Source of the DNA: Psychrobacter sp. NG254
Lineage (GTDB): Bacteria > Pseudomonadota > Gammaproteobacteria > Pseudomonadales > Moraxellaceae
Reading direction: 5' to 3'
Length of the DNA: 64,000 nucleotides
Assembly: GCF_015277735.1 (NCBI RefSeq)
Contig: NZ_JADHDA010000006.1
Location: 62,001 to 126,000 of the forward strand
Within the stretch, counting starts at the first letter, position 1, and every line of letters starts with the position of its first letter. The notes below the pieces were generated by a model. It did no database searches. It was not told the origin of the DNA and saw nothing but the letters and a program-made list of their open reading frames with translations. Position numbers and translations under genes: made by a program. Of the stretch, positions 59,285-64,000 are shown in pieces.

Positions 59285-62113
59285 CTAGTCTGCTTCTTTA
59301 CTCTCAGCAGCCAATTGGCGTAGTACATAGTGCAATACACCACCATGACGCACATATTCGCGCTCTTTTGGTGTTTGTAGACCGACATTTACCTCAAAGG
59401 TCTCGCTTGACCCATCAGCACGCGTAGCAGTGACTTTGGCGGTTTTACTTTCGCCATTATCCAGACCTGTGATGCTCAAAACTTCAGAACCATCTAGTTT
59501 ATATGTCGCTGCATTTTGACCATCTTTGAACGTCAATGGCAACACGCCCATACCGACGAGGTTTGAACGGTGAATACGCTCAAATGAGCTGGTCAATACC
59601 GCTTTTACGCCTAGCAAAATAGTACCTTTGGCTGCCCAATCACGGCTAGAGCCTGAGCCATACTCTGATCCGCCAAGCACGACTAGCGGACGCTTGTCTT
59701 CTTTGTAATTCATCGCTGCGTTATAGATAGGCATTTCTTCGCCATCTTGTAGCGTGGCTTTATCACCACTGAAGTAATAGGTGTAGCCGCCTTCTTTACC
59801 GCCCATCATGGTGTTTTTGATACGGATATTGGCAAAGGTACCACGGGTCATGACTGCATCGTTACCACGGCGTGAGCCATAGCTGTTGAAGTCCGCTTGT
59901 AGCACGCCTCGCTCTTGCAGATACTTACCTGCAGGTGAATCTGGGTCGATATTACCTGCTGGTGAGATATGATCGGTGGTGATTGAGTCACCAAACAGAC
60001 CTAAGATACGCGCGCCTTCGATATCAGGGATACCTTCTGGCTCCATGGTCATGCCATCAAAGAACGGTGGGTTTTTGATATAGGTCGATTCTTCATCCCA
60101 TGGATACAGCTGACTATCTGCCGAACTAATCGCATTCCATGCTGCACTACCATCGAACACTTCGCCATAGTTTTTGCGGAACATATCTGCATCGATATTA
60201 TTAGCAATCAGCTCATTGATCTCTTCTGAGGTTGGCCAGATGTCTTTTAAGAACACATCATTACCGTCTTGATCTTGTCCGAGCGGATGAGTCGTCAAGT
60301 CGATATCGACCGTACCAGCCAGCGCATAAGCAACAACTAATGGTGGTGACGCTAAGTAACTGGCTTTGACATGTGAGTGAATACGACCTTCAAAGTTACG
60401 GTTACCTGATAACACGGCAGCAGCGACCAAGTCATTCTCTTCGATGCCCTTCTCAATACTTTCAAGCAATGGCCCTGAGTTGCCGATACAAGTCGTACAA
60501 CCATAACCTACTAGATAGAAGCCTGTTTTTTCCAGTTCATCCATCAGCTTAGTTTTTTCTAAATAGTCGGTAACGACTTTAGAACCCGGTGCGAGTGATG
60601 TTTTGACCCAAGGCTTGGCTTTCAGACCTTTGGCAGCGGCTTTTTTGGCCACTAGACCTGCGCCAATCATAACCGCTGGGTTTGAGGTATTGGTACAAGA
60701 GGTAATCGCGGCAATCACGACTGAGCCATCACGCAGCTTGTGATCTGTCTCATCAATCTTAACAGTAGAGAAAACCCCATTCGCAGGCTGATATCCATCA
60801 TTTTGATTATTATTGACTTTTGGCTGTGCAGCTAAGTGTTCAGCTTGCTCTTGCTCACCGCCTTCTTGATCAAATCGTACTTTGCCTTCTACTTCTGACT
60901 TGCGATCTTTGGTCATTTTTGCTAACGTTTCGCCAAATTTCTCATGCATATCAGACAGATTGATACGCTGTTGTGGCAAGTTAGGACCAGCAAGTGCTGG
61001 CTGTACTGAAGACAGATCCAGCTCTAATTTACTTGAATAAGTGGCCGCTGGTGTGTCGGCATCGTGCCATAAGCCTTGCGCCTTGGCATATTTTTCAACC
61101 AGCTCAATCTGAGTTTCTTCGCGACCTGATAGACGCAGATAATCAATTGCCATTTGGTCAATAGGGAAAATACCGCAAGTCGCACCATACTCTGGTGACA
61201 TGTTGGCAATGGTGGCTCTGTCTGCTAACGGCATACTGTGTAAGCCTGCGCCGTAAAACTCGACGAACTTACCGACTACGCCATGAGCACGCAGCATCTC
61301 AACGACACGTAATACCAAATCAGTCGCAGTAACGCCTTCAGTTAACTTACCTTTCAGCTCAAACCCGACCACTTGTGGAATCAGCATAGATGACGGTTGA
61401 CCTAGCATCGCAGCTTCAGCTTCGATACCGCCTACACCCCAACCAAGTACGCCAATACCATTAATCATGGTGGTATGACTGTCTGTACCAAATACTGTAT
61501 CTGGATAAGCCATCAGTTCGCCATCGACATCAGCTGCCATTACGACACGGGCTAGATACTCAAGGTTGACCTGATGCACGATACCGGTCGCTGGTGGTAC
61601 CACAACGAAGTTTTCAAAGGCTTGCTTGCCCCAATGCAAAAACTCATAGCGCTCATTATTACGCTTAAATTCAATTTTTTCGTTCAAATCTAGCGCATCT
61701 TCGCGGCCATAAGCATCTACTTGTACGGAATGATCGACGACCAACTCACTAGGGATAAACGGATTGATCTGCTCCGCCTTACCACCAAGCTCGACCACCG
61801 CATCACGCATCGCCGCCAAATCGACTACTGAAGGTACACCTGTGAAATCCTGCAATACAACACGCGCTGGCATAAAGGCGATTTCTTTTGACGCTTCAGC
61901 CCCTGCATCCCAGTTGGCGACGGCTTCAATGTGGTTTTTACCAACCGATTGACCGCCGTCTTCGTTACGTAATAGGTTCTCTAGTACCACTTTCATACAA
62001 AATGGTAGTTTCTTAATATGCTCGTAAGTTTCGGTCAGCTTTGGCAGGCTGTAGTAGGCATGTTCCTTGCCAGCGACTGAGAGGGTGTCTTTTACATCAA
62101 AAATATCACTCAT
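59285..62113 (-). CDS. acnA: Aconitate hydratase AcnA
   Basis: Isomerises citrate to isocitrate in the TCA and glyoxylate cycles; apo-form AcnA can bind RNA. 942 residues from ATG 62113 (MSDIFDVKDTL, AAGGAAG upstream). Iron-sulfur cysteines lie in ITSCTNTSNP and GYGCTTCIGNSG. The swivel domain has GSRRGNDAVMTRGTFANIRI and GSEYGSGSSRDWAAKG. Longer than the 891 of E. coli through an insert of about 45 polar residues (QEGGEQEQAEHLAAQPKVNN region) before the cluster-binding part; Pseudomonas-type AcnA has a comparable insert. Stands alone. Confidence 0.96.
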   Translation of the reverse strand: MSDIFDVKDTLSVAGKEHAYYSLPKLTETYEHIKKLPFCMKVVLENLLRNEDGGQSVGKNHIEAVANWDAGAEASKEIAFMPARVVLQDFTGVPSVVDLAAMRDAVVELGGKAEQINPFIPSELVVDHSVQVDAYGREDALDLNEKIEFKRNNERYEFLHWGKQAFENFVVVPPATGIVHQVNLEYLARVVMAADVDGELMAYPDTVFGTDSHTTMINGIGVLGWGVGGIEAEAAMLGQPSSMLIPQVVGFELKGKLTEGVTATDLVLRVVEMLRAHGVVGKFVEFYGAGLHSMPLADRATIANMSPEYGATCGIFPIDQMAIDYLRLSGREETQIELVEKYAKAQGLWHDADTPAATYSSKLELDLSSVQPALAGPNLPQQRINLSDMHEKFGETLAKMTKDRKSEVEGKVRFDQEGGEQEQAEHLAAQPKVNNNQNDGYQPANGVFSTVKIDETDHKLRDGSVVIAAITSCTNTSNPAVMIGAGLVAKKAAAKGLKAKPWVKTSLAPGSKVVTDYLEKTKLMDELEKTGFYLVGYGCTTCIGNSGPLLESIEKGIEENDLVAAAVLSGNRNFEGRIHSHVKASYLASPPLVVAYALAGTVDIDLTTHPLGQDQDGNDVFLKDIWPTSEEINELIANNIDADMFRKNYGEVFDGSAAWNAISSADSQLYPWDEESTYIKNPPFFDGMTMEPEGIPDIEGARILGLFGDSITTDHISPAGNIDPDSPAGKYLQERGVLQADFNSYGSRRGNDAVMTRGTFANIRIKNTMMGGKEGGYTYYFSGDKATLQDGEEMPIYNAAMNYKEDKRPLVVLGGSEYGSGSSRDWAAKGTILLGVKAVLTSSFERIHRSNLVGMGVLPLTFKDGQNAATYKLDGSEVLSITGLDNGESKTAKVTATRADGSSETFEVNVGLQTPKEREYVRHGGVLHYVLRQLAAESKEAD

Positions 62114-62405
62114 GATAGCTTCCTTATCGTTGTTATAGATCCTAGACATAAATTATTATAAGTTTAGGTATGACTGGTGGCTCAATAAATGATTGATCTG
62201 TCGTGGATTGATAGAGCAGTTTTATAAAAATGTTTAATATAAGTCTGTGTTAACAAAAGAGATAATCATCTCCTTACTGTTTAACAGAAATGCTCTTTTA
62301 CCATAACAAACATACGAGGCTTTGTTAATGTCTGGACGTTGTCAAATCGTGGCACAATCGTAAACGTAACAAAGGTTTAGCTAGCTATTTCTAGGCAATT
62401 CATTC

Positions 62406-63488
62406 CTAATCAATTTTTATTTTTTGGCGTCGCCCACTACGGAAGACGTAGCTGTCTTCATAAAAGTCAGTATCTGCATTTTCTGCCCAAAAATGCGGCA
62501 CACCTAAGATCGGTAACGGCGCAAGCTGGCGCGGTTCAACATCGTCGTTTGATAATAATGTGTGCATGTATTCGGCAACTTTGTCATCCAAATAGCTTAT
62601 GCACTCAGCTAACGATAGTGTAAAGAAGTCTTGTGCAACGTGAATGACAATGCTGTGGGCACATAAGGGTTTACGCGGGTGCACCAATTGCTCAAGCAAT
62701 GCATGCCCAAAGATATAGACTGCGGCTTGAGCACTAGAACTTGGTTGTACTGGGTTGTCCCATTTAGCACGAGGTTTCACCAGACTCGTCTCCCAGTCGA
62801 AATTGACTAATGCTTCACTGATACTAGCATCAGAGGTCACTAGCACCGCCCCATTCTCATCAAAGACAGTAATAGTATCGCGCACACGTCCTCGACGCTC
62901 GCTGATGCCTTGCTTTGCAATTTCTAACATATGGTGATAGTTCAACACAGCTTTGGTCTTCGGAAAGGTCAGCCAAATACTGCCGTTAAATAAATCATGC
63001 AAGTTATCACGCGTCGGGATATTGCCAGTTGTGCCGATGAAATGCTCATAGGCTTCGCCTTCAGGCAATGCATTTTGAGAGACGAATTGTAGCGTTTGAG
63101 ATCCGTGGTCATGGGCAGGTCTGGTATGTGGTAACGGCTGTTGCAAATCATCAGCCTGCTGCGCCATCGCCGTTTTTAAGACTTTGCCGATGATGTCAGG
63201 CGTATTGATGTCAGAAGCATTTATATTGTGCCCATTTGTGCTTTTCTCATTATCCAAACCTTCTGAATCATCCGAACCATCCGAACCATCTAAGCTATTT
63301 CTCTGCAGTTTTGAGCGACTAAGACGCTCAATCGTTTTACTGATATAACTCAACTGAGTGATGTGCGACAACCACGGTGCTTGCCAATCAATGTCAGAAA
63401 AGCTGTTATCGAGCTGACCTTCTACTACAGGTAGCTGCTTAATATGAGTATCGAAATTAAGTGTGGCGGGTGAATTACTGGCAGGCAT
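62406..63488 (-). CDS. DUF3025 family protein
   Basis: 360 residues. The family core is IPTRDNLHDLFNGSIWLTFPKTK near residue 155, with AVYIFGHALLEQLVHPRKPL and the final LGVPHFWAENADTDFYEDSYVF. No signal peptide. An Asp/Ser/Gly/Asn-rich low-complexity stretch (about residues 65-95, SLDGSDGSDDSEG start) interrupts the N-terminal part and comes from short DNA repeats. Function unknown. Divergent from the truncated gene at the right edge. Confidence 0.85.
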   Translation of the reverse strand: MPASNSPATLNFDTHIKQLPVVEGQLDNSFSDIDWQAPWLSHITQLSYISKTIERLSRSKLQRNSLDGSDGSDDSEGLDNEKSTNGHNINASDINTPDIIGKVLKTAMAQQADDLQQPLPHTRPAHDHGSQTLQFVSQNALPEGEAYEHFIGTTGNIPTRDNLHDLFNGSIWLTFPKTKAVLNYHHMLEIAKQGISERRGRVRDTITVFDENGAVLVTSDASISEALVNFDWETSLVKPRAKWDNPVQPSSSAQAAVYIFGHALLEQLVHPRKPLCAHSIVIHVAQDFFTLSLAECISYLDDKVAEYMHTLLSNDDVEPRQLAPLPILGVPHFWAENADTDFYEDSYVFRSGRRQKIKID

Positions 63489-63614
63489 AGGAGCTCTCTC
63501 TTACGGGCTATCTCTATTAGACGTATGGACGGTCTATGGTATCATGGTGCGCTTTTTTACTGCTAGATGCGCCGCTCGAAAACGCTTTTTGAGCGCTATG
63601 GATGAATGAGTTTT

Positions 63615-64000
63615 ATGGCAAATTTTAATACCCACCTAAATGTCGCCTTTATGGTCAGCGGTACGATGAGTCTGACGGTTTACAAAGCTGGATTGATTGA
63701 TGATTCGGGGTTTTTGGTATGCGTGGCGCTTGGTACTATCGGTGGATTGCTGCCAGATTTGGATTCTGATAATTCAACACCGATTAAGCTTGGTTTTAAT
63801 ATCACCTCATTCATATTTGCCTTTGGTTTGGTCATGCATTGGCGTAGCGATCTGAGCTTACTGGCACTGATAGCATTATGGCTGGCGGGCTACAGTTTTA
63901 TGCGTTACGTGGTTTTTCATGTCTTTACTACTATGACTGTGCATCGCGGCGTCATACACTCTGTACCTTATATGGCGATACTGGGATTGAGTCTGACGTG
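63615..64000 (+). CDS. YdjM/DUF457-type membrane metal-dependent hydrolase (3' truncated)
   Basis: ATG at 63615 opens a frame with no stop to the window end; 128 residues visible. Family motifs: an early His (FNTHLNVAF), GGLLPDLDSD near residue 48, and HRGVIHSVPYM near 112, the conserved acidic and histidine positions of the DUF457/YdjM membrane family. At least three hydrophobic segments. Members are induced by DNA damage in E. coli (YdjM), but no LexA box is evident upstream here. Confidence 0.85.
   Translation, partial: MANFNTHLNVAFMVSGTMSLTVYKAGLIDDSGFLVCVALGTIGGLLPDLDSDNSTPIKLGFNITSFIFAFGLVMHWRSDLSLLALIALWLAGYSFMRYVVFHVFTTMTVHRGVIHSVPYMAILGLSLT

Overview
The window looks like a chromosomal segment of a gammaproteobacterium of the family Moraxellaceae, most probably Psychrobacter. 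This rests on recognised protein families and gene order: a BfmR/BfmS-type two-component pair as in Acinetobacter, rpsP-rimM-trmD-rplS, dksA-gluQ, and a scattered division/cell-wall (dcw) cluster. Base composition is moderate and most of the content is core genome. I see no prophage, plasmid, CRISPR array or complete insertion sequence. No gene is obviously broken; two are cut by the window edges (urtC at the left, a YdjM/DUF457-type membrane protein at the right).

Layout. 1-2.5 kb: the end of a urea ABC transporter (urtCDE). 2.8-5.2 kb: lgt, thyA, folA. 5.3-10 kb: uvrC, a DUF3360 membrane protein and a DUF4442 hotdog protein. 10.2-12.6 kb: the rpsP-rimM-trmD-rplS translation operon. 13-18 kb: an EnvZ-like histidine kinase without a response regulator beside it, a 170-bp MITE-like element, a 59-residue small membrane protein, then bfmS and bfmR. 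18.5-26.7 kb: the complete F-type ATP synthase operon, with atpI set apart by about 0.7 kb. 27-30.4 kb: the zinc uptake locus znuA / zur-znuC-znuB around a clear Zur-type operator. 30.7-33.7 kb: cpdA, dksA, gluQ. 33.8-36.7 kb: ftsW and murD. 37.3-42.1 kb: a SulP transporter with a universal stress protein, then glnK-amtB behind a sigma54-like promoter. 42.5-46.3 kb: small or exported proteins, an exported nuclease, tRNA-Ser, rlmA. 46.5-55 kb: the main dcw operon rsmH-ftsL-ftsI-murE-murF-mraY. 55.3-59.2 kb: gltX, tRNA-Ala, tRNA-Glu, a LysE-type exporter and two uncharacterised small proteins. 59.3-64 kb: acnA, a DUF3025 protein and the truncated right-edge gene.

How the parts relate. Nitrogen acquisition appears twice (urt and glnK-amtB). 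Zinc supply is self-contained (Zur with ZnuABC). Peptidoglycan precursor synthesis and septation genes sit in two blocks on the same strand about 10 kb apart, separated by transport and stress genes. Intrinsic terminators mark most operon ends, including one between bfmR and bfmS and one between atpI and atpB, which suggests these familiar partners are not simple single transcripts here.

I did not find a convincing new multi-gene system. The observations most worth following are the unlisted 59-residue membrane protein next to bfmS, the MITE-like element, the internally duplicated 152-residue protein at 58.7 kb, and the solitary EnvZ-like kinase.
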